Shown one piece after another: positions 1 through 6,911 of a stretch of DNA of 10,209 nt. Made by a program: the position numbers and the translations under genes. Position 1 is the first letter of the stretch, and the number at the start of each line of letters is the position of its first letter. The notes under the pieces were generated by a model. The model ran no database searches and was not told the origin of the DNA. It saw only the letters and a program-made list of their open reading frames with translations. Origin of the DNA: Actinomycetota bacterium (GTDB lineage: Bacteria; Actinomycetota; Actinomycetes; Nanopelagicales; Nanopelagicaceae). The stretch spans positions 1 through 10,209 of the forward strand of contig WLLM01000017.1 of NCBI GenBank assembly GCA_009700715.1, read 5' to 3'.

Positions 1-359
1 AAACCAATTTCTTTATATGCAGAACCCATGGCAAGAATTACCGCTTTAGCTTGAACAGTATTTCCGGAGCCATCTTTAATAATCTTAATATCACCGGATA
101 AATCCATTTCGGCAACATCATCGGTAATTAATTCGGCACCAAAACGCTTCGCTTGTTTGCGCATGTTATCCATTAGATCTGGACCCATAACTCCATCAAC
201 AAAACCTGGGAAATTTTCTACCTCGGTGGTATTCATCAACGCGCCACCGGCGGTTACCGAACCTTCATAGATAACTGGATCTAATTGCGCGCGTGCAGCA
301 TAAATAGCAGCGGTATATCCAGCAGGGCCAGAACCAACGATTACAAGATTTCTTACCAT
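1..359 (-). CDS. trxB: Thioredoxin reductase, N-terminal part (runs off the left edge)
   Basis: This is the first 119 codons of an NADPH-dependent flavoprotein that reduces thioredoxin in the cytoplasm. Translation from the ATG at 359-357 gives the FAD-binding Rossmann motif GSGPAG at residues 9-14, the family block [15 protein letters not shown] at residues 38-52, and the second FAD contact ILAMGS at residues 108-113. The redox CxxC, NADPH domain and C-terminus lie beyond the window. The gene follows murJ by 23 bases on the same strand, as in the actinobacterial murJ-(sigM)-trxB-trxA cluster, but sigM is absent between them. No Shine-Dalgarno sequence is visible. Instead TACTCT sits exactly six bases before the ATG, so the gene may have its own leaderless transcript besides read-through from murJ. 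The identity is secure; only the start is inferred. Confidence 0.94.
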   Translation of the reverse strand, partial: MVRNLVIVGSGPAGYTAAIYAARAQLDPVIYEGSVTAGGALMNTTEVENFPGFVDGVMGPDLMDNMRKQAKRFGAELITDDVAEMDLSGDIKIIKDGSGNTVQAKAVILAMGSAYKEIG

Positions 360-365
360 GTGCTC

Positions 366-371
366 AGAGTA
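366..371 (-). promoter_or_regulatory. Candidate -10 element for leaderless trxB transcript
   Basis: On the minus strand TACTCT is followed by six bases (GAGCAC) and then the trxB ATG. This places the hexamer at -12 to -7 if transcription starts at the A of the start codon. It fits the actinobacterial TANNNT -10 but lacks the TANCCTT form seen at the other starts in this window. No -35 is evident. It lies within the 23-base murJ-trxB gap. Confidence 0.4.
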
Positions 372-382
372 TCCATTCGAGA

Positions 383-2026
383 TTACTTTGCGCGTGCAGC
401 ACGGCGCTTACCCAAAAGTGAGATTGCGAACTCTCGCATCGCCGCAATTTCGTTGATCTTCAGCGAGTGGGCGATAACCAAAAAGCCAGCGCCGCTTCCG
501 AGAAGAACAATTAATAGACGAAATACACCGACAACAGGCTGGGCGTCATCGTTCATCCAATTAAGGAAGTAAGCGAGGGCAAAGAAGGGCACCATAGAAA
601 GCGCTGAAGCCAAATAAAGGCGCGCATGCTGGCCAGCAAACTGTGAAAGCTCAAGTTTGCCGGTGTGCTTCTTTAAAAGTGCGATAGTTACAAAGAGACC
701 AATTATGTAGCTAACCGCAAAGGCAACGCCTAAACCAATCGTTACATATTCACTCTTTAAAGTTGCTAAAAATAGGTAAGAGAGCGCCGAAGAAATAATA
801 TTGATAATCAATATAGAGAGTACTTGTGTTTTAGTATCTTCAAAAGCGTTAAAACCGCGGATCAAAATCAAGTTAATTGAGAAAGCAACCAAACCTAAAC
901 TCAGCGCTGATAAAACATAGCCGATATATCTGGAGTCTTCGAGTGAGATTCCAAAGTAGAGAACTTCAGTCATCAGTGATCCAAAGAGAAGCAGAGCGAC
1001 AGAACTTGGAACGGTTACGACTCCGCACATGCGAATCGCGCGAATTAACTGCTTCTTAACTTCATCTACATTCTTTTCGATAGCCAACTTTGATAAATGT
1101 GGAAGCAGCGCCGTTACAATTGAAATTGTTACGATCGAATACGGCAACAACATAATGTAGTAAGCGCTAGTAAATGGTGTGAATCCAACACCTGTTGTAA
1201 TTCCAGCTTGTGCGCTTCGAACCGCAGCACTGGTTGCAACGTTTACGGTAATTAAGTATCCGATTTGTGAAATTAATACATAAACTAACGTCCAGCCTGC
1301 CAGAGAGAAGGATTTTCCGAGGCCAGCTACGCCAAAGATTGGCCGCAAGCGAATTCCAGATTTCTTTACAACTGGGATCAAAATCAACGCTTGCACAACA
1401 ATGCCCAGAGTTGTTCCCCACCCCAGCAGTTGCATCTGGCCAGCGGTGATATTTTCGATAGAGATGCTCTCTTGCATGAAGAGAACTCCACCGAAAATCA
1501 CAATTACGACGAGGTTATTGGCGATCGGTGCCCACATCAGCGGAGCGAAAGATCCGCGAGCATTTGCTACTTGGCCCAACATTGTAAATAAGCCTAAAAA
1601 GAAGATCTGTGGCAGGCAGTAACGAGTGAAAGCTACTGCGATAGAAAACTCGCGCTCGAAACCTTCTGTAGAAAACTCAGGGGCATAAAGTTTTACTAGC
1701 GCTGGCGCGAAGATAACTCCAACCAAAACGAGAAGTAAGAGAATTCCAGAAATTGTTGTAACTAAACGCGATGCAAAACCATGGCCGCCATCTTCATCTG
1801 AAAAAGATCTAACTAACTGCGGAACAAAGATGGCAGTTAAAGCTCCACCAACAAGTAGGTTGTAGAGAATATTCGGCATCGTGTTAGCGACGTTGTATGA
1901 GTCTGCAAGAAGTGCGGTTCCCAATACCGCAACTGCCAATATCGCGCGGAAGAAACCTGTTATTCGCGAAAGTATTGTGCCAATTGCCATAACGCCGGAG
2001 GCGCGGAAGAGTTCATTACTTTTCAT
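383..2026 (-). CDS. murJ: Lipid II flippase MurJ (MviN family), minimal form
   Basis: This polytopic inner-membrane protein of the MOP superfamily flips the peptidoglycan precursor lipid II outward. Its 547 residues match the length of the membrane core (family fold about 14 helices). The N-terminus carries the family signature: SRITGFFR (R21, R27), an AD pair with D42, and PN at residues 51-52 before the GGA turn. By eye these align with E. coli R18, R24, D39 and the PNLLRR block, except that the R52/R53 pair is replaced by Y55/N56. The chain ends after the last membrane segment with a short basic tail (GKRRAARAK). The C-terminal pseudokinase and extracellular domains of mycobacterial MviN are therefore missing. 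The ATG overlaps the end of the DUF6049 gene by 11 bases and has a strong ribosome binding site, so translation is probably coupled. trxB follows. Confidence 0.95.
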   Translation of the reverse strand: MKSNELFRASGVMAIGTILSRITGFFRAILAVAVLGTALLADSYNVANTMPNILYNLLVGGALTAIFVPQLVRSFSDEDGGHGFASRLVTTISGILLLLVLVGVIFAPALVKLYAPEFSTEGFEREFSIAVAFTRYCLPQIFFLGLFTMLGQVANARGSFAPLMWAPIANNLVVIVIFGGVLFMQESISIENITAGQMQLLGWGTTLGIVVQALILIPVVKKSGIRLRPIFGVAGLGKSFSLAGWTLVYVLISQIGYLITVNVATSAAVRSAQAGITTGVGFTPFTSAYYIMLLPYSIVTISIVTALLPHLSKLAIEKNVDEVKKQLIRAIRMCGVVTVPSSVALLLFGSLMTEVLYFGISLEDSRYIGYVLSALSLGLVAFSINLILIRGFNAFEDTKTQVLSILIINIISSALSYLFLATLKSEYVTIGLGVAFAVSYIIGLFVTIALLKKHTGKLELSQFAGQHARLYLASALSMVPFFALAYFLNWMNDDAQPVVGVFRLLIVLLGSGAGFLVIAHSLKINEIAAMREFAISLLGKRRAARAK

Positions 2027-3128
2027 GACGCCCCCTTCGCAATCTACGAATAGTCTGGGTTAAGGCCGCAATGAATAGCAAGAGCGCCGCGCCAACGGTG
2101 AAGTAAGTTACGCGCGAGTCGAAGAAAGTCACGTTAATCGAAAGTCTTGAAGCCGGTCCTACAAATTCCCCATCAGCGTTTGTTATCTGTGCAAGAACCG
2201 TGGTTGCTCCAGGTGCGATAGCGGTAAAGGGAATCGAAAGCTGGGTACGTGAGTTAGCGCCAATTGCAAACTCGGCAACGTTAGAAACCTGCACACGCGA
2301 ATTAAGTGGTGTTAATTTAACAGCGACTTTTACCGGAACATCGAAATCATTTGTAACCGTTACAGGAACCTTGCCGGTTTCAGAAGCAATTTGATACTTT
2401 CCGGATGAGACTCGCAATCGATTTAAAGTTTGAGATACGCCTTCAGCGGCATCGTAAGAAAAGAAATCACGATCTTTCTTATCTAGCGAAGGAGATAACA
2501 AAACCGCCAATTTGGCGCGCAGGGCTTTAACTTCAGGCGCGTTAACAATTGAGGACAATGCAGTTAGCGCCTGACGATCTTGCGTATATTTCTTACGAAG
2601 CAACGGGCTTAATTTGGATTTCCCGGTGCTCCAAACCAGGCCACTTTCAGTTGAAATCTTCCGATTTAAATGGAATTCAACTCGCTCTAATCCATAACTT
2701 GTATAGAGACGCAGTTCGCTCGGCGCCGAACGTTTAGCTAAATCAATATCTGGATTTCCATAAGGAAGCGCAACCACTTTATCTCCAGAGGTTAGAAGTA
2801 TTAACCTCGATAACCATTCTTTTGCAACCTGTTGACCTGTGGTCGGCTTCTTATTATTTAACTGATACCCAGCGGCCATCGCAGAAACTTCATCAAGCAA
2901 CGCGCCATCAATTACCCAAGTACGCAAACCTTTTGGCTTGGTCTCAAGTGGCTTACCCAGACGACCAGTAGGCAATAAATCATTGGTTAACTCATCATTT
3001 CTAAACGTTCCATCGAATAACTGATGGGGTTTACTAATCAACTTGATCACTGTGTTATCTGCAGAAGCATGCGGAAGTGAAAGTATTGAAAATAGCGTAA
3101 TTAAAATAACCGCGGAAAATTTTTTCAT
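2016..3128 (-). CDS. DUF6049-family secreted/membrane-anchored protein, short version
   Basis: This protein of unknown function occupies the position of M. tuberculosis Rv3909, between a NUDIX hydrolase and murJ. The 370 residues begin with a clear signal peptide: KK, a hydrophobic core at about residues 4-18, and an ASA cleavage site after residue 23. They end with one transmembrane helix (about 341-360) and a basic cytoplasmic tail ([10 protein letters not shown]). It is therefore a type I membrane protein with about 315 residues outside. Residues 245-335 look like an Ig-like beta domain (VPVTVTNDFDVPVKVAVKL, then alternating strands). Blocks WVIDGALL (71-78) and ALPYGNPDID (120-129) resemble conserved blocks I associate with DUF6049, from memory. 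The Mycobacterium homologue is roughly twice as long. The ATGA start overlaps the NUDIX stop by four bases, and the MurJ start overlaps this stop, so all three are probably co-translated. A role in envelope assembly beside MurJ is inference from position only. Confidence 0.8.
   Translation of the reverse strand: MKKFSAVILITLFSILSLPHASADNTVIKLISKPHQLFDGTFRNDELTNDLLPTGRLGKPLETKPKGLRTWVIDGALLDEVSAMAAGYQLNNKKPTTGQQVAKEWLSRLILLTSGDKVVALPYGNPDIDLAKRSAPSELRLYTSYGLERVEFHLNRKISTESGLVWSTGKSKLSPLLRKKYTQDRQALTALSSIVNAPEVKALRAKLAVLLSPSLDKKDRDFFSYDAAEGVSQTLNRLRVSSGKYQIASETGKVPVTVTNDFDVPVKVAVKLTPLNSRVQVSNVAEFAIGANSRTQLSIPFTAIAPGATTVLAQITNADGEFVGPASRLSINVTFFDSRVTYFTVGAALLLFIAALTQTIRRLRRGRHEK
2031..2038 (-). 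promoter_or_regulatory. Ribosome binding site of murJ
   Basis: The minus strand reads GAAGGGGG, then CGTC, then the murJ ATG. This purine-rich Shine-Dalgarno sequence lies inside the 3' end of the upstream DUF6049 gene. It supports the 2026 start and contrasts with genes at the head of transcription units here, which lack such sites. Confidence 0.7.
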
Positions 3129-3721
3129 TGCGCTTCAACTTCCGCTGATGCATTTGTGCGCGCAATTAATTTTTTCTCATCCGGATAAGCTAAACGATCT
3201 ACGATCTCAGCAAGCGGGAACCAGCCAACTTCGTCGACTTCACTTTCTTGCGGTGCTAACAACCCACCAGTTTCACGGAATAGATAGTGATGAACGGTTT
3301 TGTGAATTCTCTTTCCGCCGGCCATAAACCAGAAATCGATTACACCCAAAGATCTTTCAATAGCGGATTGAATTCCGGTCTCCTCGGCTACTTCGCGCAG
3401 AGCAGCTTGCTCTGGAGTTTCACCTTCTTCGATATGCCCCTTTGGAAGCGACCAGAGAATTCGCTTGCCAGTGGCATCTTTATGATCAATGCGACCGATC
3501 AGAAGACCATTCTTTCCGCTGTGATCGATTACCAAACCACCAGCGCTGACTTCATCCACGCGTTTGGCATAACTCTTGGCAGGGCTCTTTGCCGGGCGCT
3601 TATTTGGAGCCTGCGCATCTTTGGCAGGTGAATCGTTAGAAAGTGGGGCGCGATGTGCGGGGCGTTTACGCCTGCGCTTCTTCTTCGTACCTTCGCTGCC
3701 CGCACCAGGTGCCGGGGTCAT
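3125..3721 (-). CDS. NUDIX hydrolase with basic N-terminal extension
   Basis: This is a cytoplasmic pyrophosphohydrolase of the NUDIX superfamily acting on nucleoside-diphosphate-linked substrates. The exact substrate cannot be read from the sequence. The NUDIX box is complete: G95, E101, R109, E110, E113, E114, G116, I117, matching GX5EX7REUXEEXGU. The fold spans about residues 56-185. The first 55 residues are low complexity and rich in Lys, Arg, Pro and Ala (KKKRRRKR at 13-20), an extension that could contact nucleic acid or be disordered. It heads a minus-strand operon with DUF6049, murJ and probably trxB, and occupies the place of M. tuberculosis mutT4 (Rv3908). The ATG has no Shine-Dalgarno sequence but lies exactly six bases after TACCCT, so the mRNA is probably leaderless. 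Start and family are well supported; assignment as a MutT sanitation enzyme is not. Confidence 0.93.
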   Translation of the reverse strand: MTPAPGAGSEGTKKKRRRKRPAHRAPLSNDSPAKDAQAPNKRPAKSPAKSYAKRVDEVSAGGLVIDHSGKNGLLIGRIDHKDATGKRILWSLPKGHIEEGETPEQAALREVAEETGIQSAIERSLGVIDFWFMAGGKRIHKTVHHYLFRETGGLLAPQESEVDEVGWFPLAEIVDRLAYPDEKKLIARTNASAEVEAQ

Positions 3722-3740
3722 AGAGCAAGGGTACTGCTCT
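3722..3740. repeat. Perfect inverted repeat in the NUDIX/cca divergent promoter
   Basis: AGAGCA at 3722-3727 is mirrored by TGCTCT at 3735-3740, separated by seven bases. The spacer contains the minus-strand -10 hexamer TACCCT of the NUDIX operon. The right arm's last base is the first base of the plus-strand TAACCT of cca. This geometry suits an operator for a dimeric regulator, but a six-base repeat could arise by chance. Confidence 0.4.
3728..3733 (-). promoter_or_regulatory. -10 element of the NUDIX-DUF6049-murJ operon
   Basis: The minus strand reads TACCCT, six bases (TGCTCT), then ATG, the exact spacing expected for a leaderless transcript starting at the A of the start codon. The seventh base is T, giving TACCCTT, shared with the MFS and rpsF promoters. 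No convincing -35 is seen. A second overlapping possibility on the same strand is TAAGGT at 3747-3742, which would give a leader of roughly 14 bases. Confidence 0.55.
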
Positions 3741-3745
3741 AACCT
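3740..3745 (+). promoter_or_regulatory. -10 element of cca
   Basis: TAACCT lies eight bases before the GTG start of cca, with T following (TAACCTT). Transcription would start at or within three bases of the start codon, giving a leaderless or nearly leaderless mRNA. This agrees with the lack of any Shine-Dalgarno sequence. An in-frame TAG at 3721-3723 with no ATG or GTG before 3754 supports the GTG as the start. Confidence 0.5.
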
Positions 3746-3753
3746 TATCTATT

Positions 3754-5199
3754 GTGACGAGTGCATTAGGAGCCGCGGGAGAAGTTGCGATCGCCTCACT
3801 CATCGAACGGGCACCGCTAGCAAGTTCGCTCGCCCAGAGTTTTGCCGCCCAAGGATTTCGCTTAGCTTTAGTTGGCGGACCAGTTCGCGATGCACTTCTT
3901 GGTCGACTCGGAAACGATTTAGATTTCACAACAGATGCTCGACCAGAAGTTACAAAAAAGATTTTGCAAGCATGGGCTGAAAACGTTTGGGATACCGGAA
4001 TTGAATTCGGAACAGTCGCCGGAAAACGTGGGGATACAACTGTTGAAGTTACAACCTACCGAACCGAAAGTTATGATCCAGATAGTCGCAAACCAGAAGT
4101 TGAATATGGTGATTCAATCGAGGGCGACTTGTCACGTCGCGATTTCACTGTTAACTCAATGGCGCTAGAGCTAACAACAAAGAAGCCAGAATTTATTGAC
4201 CCATTCAACGGTCTAGAAGATTTAGCGAAGAAAGTTTTAAGAACTCCATCAAAGGCAGAAAATTCTTTCTCAGATGACCCTTTACGCATGATGCGCGCTG
4301 CACGTTTTGCCAGCCAACTTGGCTTTGAAATTTCTCCCGATGTATTACAAGCAATGAAAGATATGGCGAGCCGCATTTCAATTATTTCTGCCGAACGAGT
4401 GCGCGATGAATTTACCAAGATGCTCATGTCAAAGAACCCACGCACTGGAATTACGATTTTAGTAGAAACCGGTTTAGCCGAAATTGTTCTGCCTGAGATT
4501 CCTAAATTGCGTCTTGAGATTGATGAACACCATCACCATAAAGATGTATATGAGCATTCCATTACCGTTTTAGAGCAAGCGATTTCACATGAAGATCGAT
4601 TAGGCGGCCCGAATTTAATTATTCGTTTAGCTTCACTACTTCATGACATCGGAAAGCCAAAAACACGTAATTTAATTGCTGGTGGTGGAGTTTCGTTTCA
4701 TCATCACGAAATTGTTGGTGCACGCTTGGCAAAAGCGCGCCTAAAAGCTCTACGTTTTGATGGCGACACCATCGAACAAGTTGAAACGTTAGTTGCGCTC
4801 CACCTGCGTTTTCATGGTTATGGAGATGGGGAATGGACGGATTCAGCAGTACGTCGTTACGTTCGCGATGCTGGTGATTTACTGGTGCATTTACATGTTT
4901 TAACGCGCGCCGATTGCACGACACGTAATGCCAAGAAGGCCGAGCGTTTAGCGAAGACTTATGACGCGCTCGAAGCACGCATTGCAAAGTTGATGGAAGA
5001 GGAAGAACTTTCAAAGATTCGCCCCGACTTAGATGGTGCCCAAGTTATGAAGTTACTCAACCTGAAACCTTCTGCTGCAGTTGGTAAGGCTTTAGATTTC
5101 CTACTTGAGCTGCGACTTGAAAATGGTCCGCTTGGCGAAGAACGTGCGACAAAAGAATTACTTGACTGGTGGAGCAAAGAAAACCCCACCACGAAGTAA
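3754..5199 (+). CDS. cca: CCA tRNA nucleotidyltransferase (actinobacterial type, with HD domain)
   Basis: This enzyme adds or repairs the 3'-terminal CCA of tRNAs without a nucleic acid template. The class II nucleotidyltransferase head is clear: GGPVRD at residues 41-46, the metal-binding pair D55/D57 in NDLDF, RRDFTVNSMAL at 128-138, and the RNA-binding motif DPLRMMRAARFA at 175-186. An HD phosphohydrolase-like domain follows, with a His cluster (EHHHHKDVYEH, 258-268), the HD pair at 297-298 in LLHDIGKPKT, and FHHHE at 315-319. The 481-residue length fits the actinobacterial CCA family, sometimes named pcnA (Rv3907c). The start is a GTG with a promoter element just upstream. The gene diverges from the NUDIX operon and overlaps the convergent MFS gene by 42 bases at its 3' end. 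No catalytic residue appears to be missing. Confidence 0.96.
   Translation: MTSALGAAGEVAIASLIERAPLASSLAQSFAAQGFRLALVGGPVRDALLGRLGNDLDFTTDARPEVTKKILQAWAENVWDTGIEFGTVAGKRGDTTVEVTTYRTESYDPDSRKPEVEYGDSIEGDLSRRDFTVNSMALELTTKKPEFIDPFNGLEDLAKKVLRTPSKAENSFSDDPLRMMRAARFASQLGFEISPDVLQAMKDMASRISIISAERVRDEFTKMLMSKNPRTGITILVETGLAEIVLPEIPKLRLEIDEHHHHKDVYEHSITVLEQAISHEDRLGGPNLIIRLASLLHDIGKPKTRNLIAGGGVSFHHHEIVGARLAKARLKALRFDGDTIEQVETLVALHLRFHGYGDGEWTDSAVRRYVRDAGDLLVHLHVLTRADCTTRNAKKAERLAKTYDALEARIAKLMEEEELSKIRPDLDGAQVMKLLNLKPSAAVGKALDFLLELRLENGPLGEERATKELLDWWSKENPTTK
5158..5199. other. Convergent 42-base overlap of cca and MFS reading frames
   Basis: The last 14 codons of cca (ending TAA at 5197-5199) overlap the last 14 codons of the minus-strand MFS gene (TAA at 5160-5158). 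No intrinsic terminator is apparent between or within the two ends, so the transcripts must overlap at their 3' ends or rely on factor-dependent termination. Confidence 0.85.
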
Positions 5200-6435
5200 G
5201 CGCACGCCAGCAAGTAAGTAAATAGCAGATACAAGCGCTGGCACAAGATATGTATCGCCCGTATTTGGAAGCAACAACGCGGCAATGACTGCACCTGAAA
5301 CAATTGCGCCATTTACTACTACGTCATAAACCGAGAAGACGCGTCCGCGATAAATATCATCGATCTTCGATTGCACTAGCGCGTCATTGGTTACTTTTAA
5401 ACTCTGCCCAAATAAAGCTGTAACGAAGGCCGCGCAAATTAAAGTTAAGGGCGTTCTCACAAATAAAATAAAGAGCGGACCAAAAGTGCTGGCGATTAGT
5501 GAGAATCTCATCCAACGATGTCGTCCAACTTTACGAACTCCATATGGCGCAGAGACAGCACCTATAACAAAACCAACCGCAGCGATCGATAAAGTGAAAC
5601 TCAAACCAGCTAAGCCTGCTTCGCTATCTGCGGGATCGTTAAAAGTGTTTCGTTCCAATAAAAGCGCGATCAAAGTCAGCGCCGTGATTCCACCTCGATG
5701 TATTGCGATAGCAGCGATTCCTCGCGCCGCATCCATATGCTGGCGCAGAAAACGGATACCTTCGCGCATTTCAATGACGCCTTGCGCAAAACTAGCGTTC
5801 TTAATCTCGTGATCAAGCGGACCAATCTCTTTCTTCTTTAATAACGAAGCAAAAAGCGCTGCAAGTAAATATCCAGCCGCGGCAACCAAAATTATGTAGC
5901 CATCAGCGTGATCAGCCGTCGTATCCCCATTAAGTAAGCGGCGCAGTCCTAACCCAATGCCTCCACCTAGAACTACCCAAACAGAACCACCCGTAACAGC
6001 TAAAGCATTAGCACTTATCAATGATTTACTTTCAATCATTAGCGGAATACCCGCCGAAAGCCCCGCGAGAATTAAGCGGTTAACACCAAATGCAATGAGC
6101 ACAAAAATTGTTAACTCAACTCCGGTGCGGCCCTGAAATATTAAGAGCGCAATCACAGAAAGGGTGGCCGCTCTCGTTAGATTCGAAAACATAATCGCAC
6201 GCTGTCGTGAAATGCGATCCAAAATCGTTCCGACAAATGGTCCGATAAGTGAATACGGCAGAAGTACAACTGCAAATGCCAGAGCCGCATTTAGCGCATC
6301 TGCCTGACGTTCTGGTGAAAAGAGAACAAAAGATGCAAGTGCACTTTGGAAAATTCCATCGGTCATCTGACCCATCCAGCGCAAACGAAGCAAACGTGAA
6401 AATTTGCGATCGGTAAGCAGCTGCCAGACGTTCAT
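5158..6435 (-). CDS. Major facilitator superfamily transporter (MFS_3/EntS-like)
   Basis: This 425-residue inner-membrane protein has hydrophobic segments throughout and the usual MFS size. The loop after the second helix has a motif A-like sequence (G65, G69, D73, R74, R77, R79 in GPFVGTILDRISRQR), characteristic of proton-coupled MFS antiporters. A cytoplasmic linker with KKKEIGPLDHEIK separates the two halves. The overall look is of the drug or siderophore efflux branch (MFS_3), but no substrate can be named. The start at 6435 is supported by TACCCT six bases upstream and the absence of a Shine-Dalgarno sequence. It is transcribed alone, divergently from DUF5318 and convergently into cca. 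It is not part of the classic conserved set that I can recall, so it may be a lineage-specific insertion between the cca and DUF5318 blocks. Confidence 0.88.
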   Translation of the reverse strand: MNVWQLLTDRKFSRLLRLRWMGQMTDGIFQSALASFVLFSPERQADALNAALAFAVVLLPYSLIGPFVGTILDRISRQRAIMFSNLTRAATLSVIALLIFQGRTGVELTIFVLIAFGVNRLILAGLSAGIPLMIESKSLISANALAVTGGSVWVVLGGGIGLGLRRLLNGDTTADHADGYIILVAAAGYLLAALFASLLKKKEIGPLDHEIKNASFAQGVIEMREGIRFLRQHMDAARGIAAIAIHRGGITALTLIALLLERNTFNDPADSEAGLAGLSFTLSIAAVGFVIGAVSAPYGVRKVGRHRWMRFSLIASTFGPLFILFVRTPLTLICAAFVTALFGQSLKVTNDALVQSKIDDIYRGRVFSVYDVVVNGAIVSGAVIAALLLPNTGDTYLVPALVSAIYLLAGVRLLRGGVFFAPPVK

Positions 6436-6441
6436 AGTTAA

Positions 6442-6447
6442 AGGGTA
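6442..6447 (-). promoter_or_regulatory. -10 element of the MFS transporter gene
   Basis: The minus strand reads TACCCT, TTAACT, ATG: a TANNNT hexamer exactly six bases before the start codon, matching a leaderless start. The following T gives the heptamer TACCCTT, identical to that before the NUDIX gene. An alternative, more distant minus-strand element is GATAAT at 6477-6472. Confidence 0.55.
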
Positions 6448-6468
6448 GTCGGGCGAAGTCCGGAAAAG

Positions 6469-6479
6469 AGGATTATCCT
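6469..6479. repeat. 11-base palindrome over the DUF5318 promoter
   Basis: AGGAT-T-ATCCT is perfectly symmetric around 6474 and contains the plus-strand TATCCT. The minus strand reads GATAAT over the same bases, so the element could direct transcription both ways or serve as a small operator. The repeat is short and may be coincidental. Confidence 0.3.
6474..6479 (+). promoter_or_regulatory. -10 element of the DUF5318-PBP-GT87 unit
   Basis: TATCCT (TATCCTT with the next base) precedes the DUF5318 ATG by nine bases. Counting six bases on places the start of transcription at A6486, leaving a three-base leader (ACT). No Shine-Dalgarno sequence is present, in keeping with an essentially leaderless mRNA. 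Confidence 0.5.
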
Positions 6480-6488
6480 TCTCTCACT

Positions 6489-6902
6489 ATGAAATCTAAG
6501 CGTTCGTTCATCGATTATTCACTCGATAAGCGCGCCACTTTACTGGCGCTCTTTCGCGGTGTTGTCGATGCCTGTGATGCTGATCCATATCTAATGCGTG
6601 CCGCGAAATATCATGGTGAAAAAGCGTCTCGAAATTGTCCGGTCTGCAAAAAGGACTCACTGGTCGAATTGCGTTACACATTTGGAGATCAACTCGGCCA
6701 ATTCTCAGGACGTATCAAGACTGAGATCGAGTTACTTGAGATGGAGAAAGAGTTTGGTGAGTTTGCGGTGTATATCGTTGAAGTCTGCCGCGAATGTTCT
6801 TGGAACCATCTCTGCTCTTCATATCTATTAGGAGACGGAAATGAGCGAAAGCCACCCCGTCGCGTACGCACCTTAGAAGATGAAGATTGGGTTAAAGGGT
6901 AA
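6489..6902 (+). CDS. DUF5318-family zinc-ribbon protein
   Basis: This 137-residue soluble protein of unknown function is conserved in Actinobacteria immediately upstream of the ponA-type PBP gene (M. tuberculosis Rv0049 next to Rv0050 ponA1). Two CxxC knuckles are visible: CPVC at residues 50-53 and CREC at 100-103, about 47 residues apart. They would form a zinc ribbon. A further cysteine (C109) follows. The C-terminus is basic and then acidic (ERKPPRRVRTLEDEDW). There is no signal peptide or membrane helix, so it is cytoplasmic. It starts essentially at the 5' end of its mRNA, and its stop codon overlaps a candidate promoter for the PBP gene nine bases downstream. A nucleic-acid-binding or regulatory role for the downstream envelope genes is possible but only inferred. 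Confidence 0.82.
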   Translation: MKSKRSFIDYSLDKRATLLALFRGVVDACDADPYLMRAAKYHGEKASRNCPVCKKDSLVELRYTFGDQLGQFSGRIKTEIELLEMEKEFGEFAVYIVEVCRECSWNHLCSSYLLGDGNERKPPRRVRTLEDEDWVKG

Positions 6903-6905
6903 CCT
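6900..6905 (+). promoter_or_regulatory. -10 element of the class A PBP gene, overlapping the DUF5318 stop
   Basis: TAACCT, then TAAGAA, then ATG: the hexamer lies exactly six bases before the PBP start codon and its first three bases are the DUF5318 TAA. With the next base it reads TAACCTT, the same heptamer as before cca. No Shine-Dalgarno sequence precedes the ATG, so a leaderless internal transcript is plausible in addition to read-through. Confidence 0.5.
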
Positions 6906-6911
6906 TAAGAA

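Noticed and set aside
166..174. DnaA-box-like TTATCCATT
   Set aside because: It matches seven of nine positions of TTATCCACA, is single, and lies inside trxB coding sequence. The origin is probably near but not in this window.
3742..3747. TAAGGT on the minus strand as the main NUDIX promoter
   Set aside because: TACCCT at 3733-3728 has the exact leaderless spacing and the same heptamer as other starts, so it is preferred; TAAGGT is kept only as an alternative.
3576..3980. A 134-codon plus-strand open frame crossing the NUDIX/cca divergent region
   Set aside because: It runs antisense to the NUDIX gene and then out of frame inside cca; the composition is rich in Arg/Cys/Ser as expected of a shadow frame.
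5387..5812. A 141-codon open frame on the plus strand, antisense to the MFS gene
   Set aside because: The translation is low-information (many Lys/Ala/Pro, no motif), it lies wholly opposite a clear MFS reading frame and has no promoter or ribosome binding site.
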